Assembly: GCA_021817245.1 (NCBI GenBank)
Contig: JAKAVQ010000009.1
Coordinates: 26,601 to 90,600 of the forward strand
Length of the DNA: 64,000 bases
From: Thermoplasmata archaeon
GTDB lineage: Archaea > Thermoplasmatota > Thermoplasmata > Lutacidiplasmatales > UBA184
Direction of reading: 5' to 3'
The notes beneath the pieces are model-generated. The model was not told the DNA's origin and did no database searches. It saw only the letters and a program-made list of their open reading frames with translations. A program made the translations under genes and the position numbers. This document shows positions 63,944-64,000 of this stretch, piece by piece; the first letter of the stretch is position 1, and every line of letters begins with the position of its first letter.

Positions 63944-64000
63944 GTGGGTAGCCTTCTCTTCAATCTGGGCGCCCGGTCGACGGACGATCACGTAGACGGC
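63944..64000 (+). CDS. Possible start of a gene running off the right edge
   Basis: The frame from this GTG reads MGSLLFNLGARSTDDHVDG with mostly GC-ending codons, and a TATA-like CATATTTCC lies at 63886-63894, about 50 bp upstream. Only 19 codons are visible. The opposite strand also has an open, coding-like frame to the edge (AVYVIVRRPGAQIEEKATHR, stop at 63920-63922), so the strand is not certain. Confidence 0.25.
   Translation, partial: MGSLLFNLGARSTDDHVDG

Overview
The window is one contiguous piece of a very GC-rich archaeal chromosome. The evidence is archaeal information-processing genes (RadA; the eL8/L7Ae-eS28-eL24 cluster with NDK nearby; an archaeal-type TyrRS; methionine aminopeptidase; a methionine synthase split into two genes), an SRP RNA with an archaeal Alu-like 5' half, a tRNA-Leu with no encoded CCA, and many genes with a TATA-like box 26-30 nt before the start codon, as expected for leaderless archaeal transcripts. 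Gene content fits a high-GC, probably aerobic or microaerophilic Thermoplasmatota-like lineage; that placement is inference. No phage, transposase, CRISPR array or rRNA is seen. Genes are tightly packed: codirectional neighbours often overlap by ATGA or GTGA, and five convergent pairs overlap by exactly 4 bp.

Layout. 1-8 kb: a class III aminotransferase (cut by the window edge), a saccharopine-dehydrogenase-like protein, an unknown protein, a YtcJ-type amidohydrolase, glutamine synthetase with a divergent Lrp/AsnC regulator, an LsrF-like aldolase/thiolase and tRNA-Leu(CAG). 8-20 kb: an M1 aminopeptidase, a methyltransferase, a CTP-synthase-like amidotransferase, DCC and VOC proteins, a DtxR regulator with a NicO-like transporter, a Na+/H+ antiporter, a GNAT enzyme, then a Fur-like zinc domain without its DNA-binding half beside an iron-ADH homologue that has lost its metal ligands. 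20-30 kb: a PHS-type phosphate symporter fused to a PhoU/DUF47 domain, convergent with an AbrB-PhoU regulator; a two-gene HcnABC/sarcosine-oxidase-like dehydrogenase whose second gene carries a one-base frameshift; a degenerate glycerate-2-kinase homologue; an HxlR regulator; and a 0.7 kb gene-free stretch with strong RNA-like hairpins. 30-42 kb: a HerA/VirB4-type ATPase with a small partner, ThpR, an AlkA-like glycosylase, a large surface protein with a cytosolic tail, GlyA, a thioesterase flanked by an unusual inverted G-rich repeat, the SRP RNA gene, and a helix-hairpin-helix/coiled-coil/RecA-fold protein.

42-64 kb: tyrS and the ribosomal cluster, interrupted before ndk by a split, membrane-anchored Cas4-like nuclease and two other genes; ndk-sua5-map; the split metE pair; malic enzyme and GNAT; purC; an MFS exporter; radA; a tungstate/molybdate ABC operon (wtpABC plus a ModE/TOBE regulator) with a palindrome over its predicted start site; nickel superoxide dismutase with its divergent maturation protease; histidine ammonia-lyase; and a zinc-ribbon protein.

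The points most worth follow-up are the transporter-DUF47 fusion, the split Cas4-like pair, the metal-site-less iron-ADH homologue with its Fur-like neighbour, the coiled-coil RecA-fold protein, the inverted G-rich elements around the thioesterase, and the structured element near 29.37 kb. All function calls are from reading the sequence; no database search was run.
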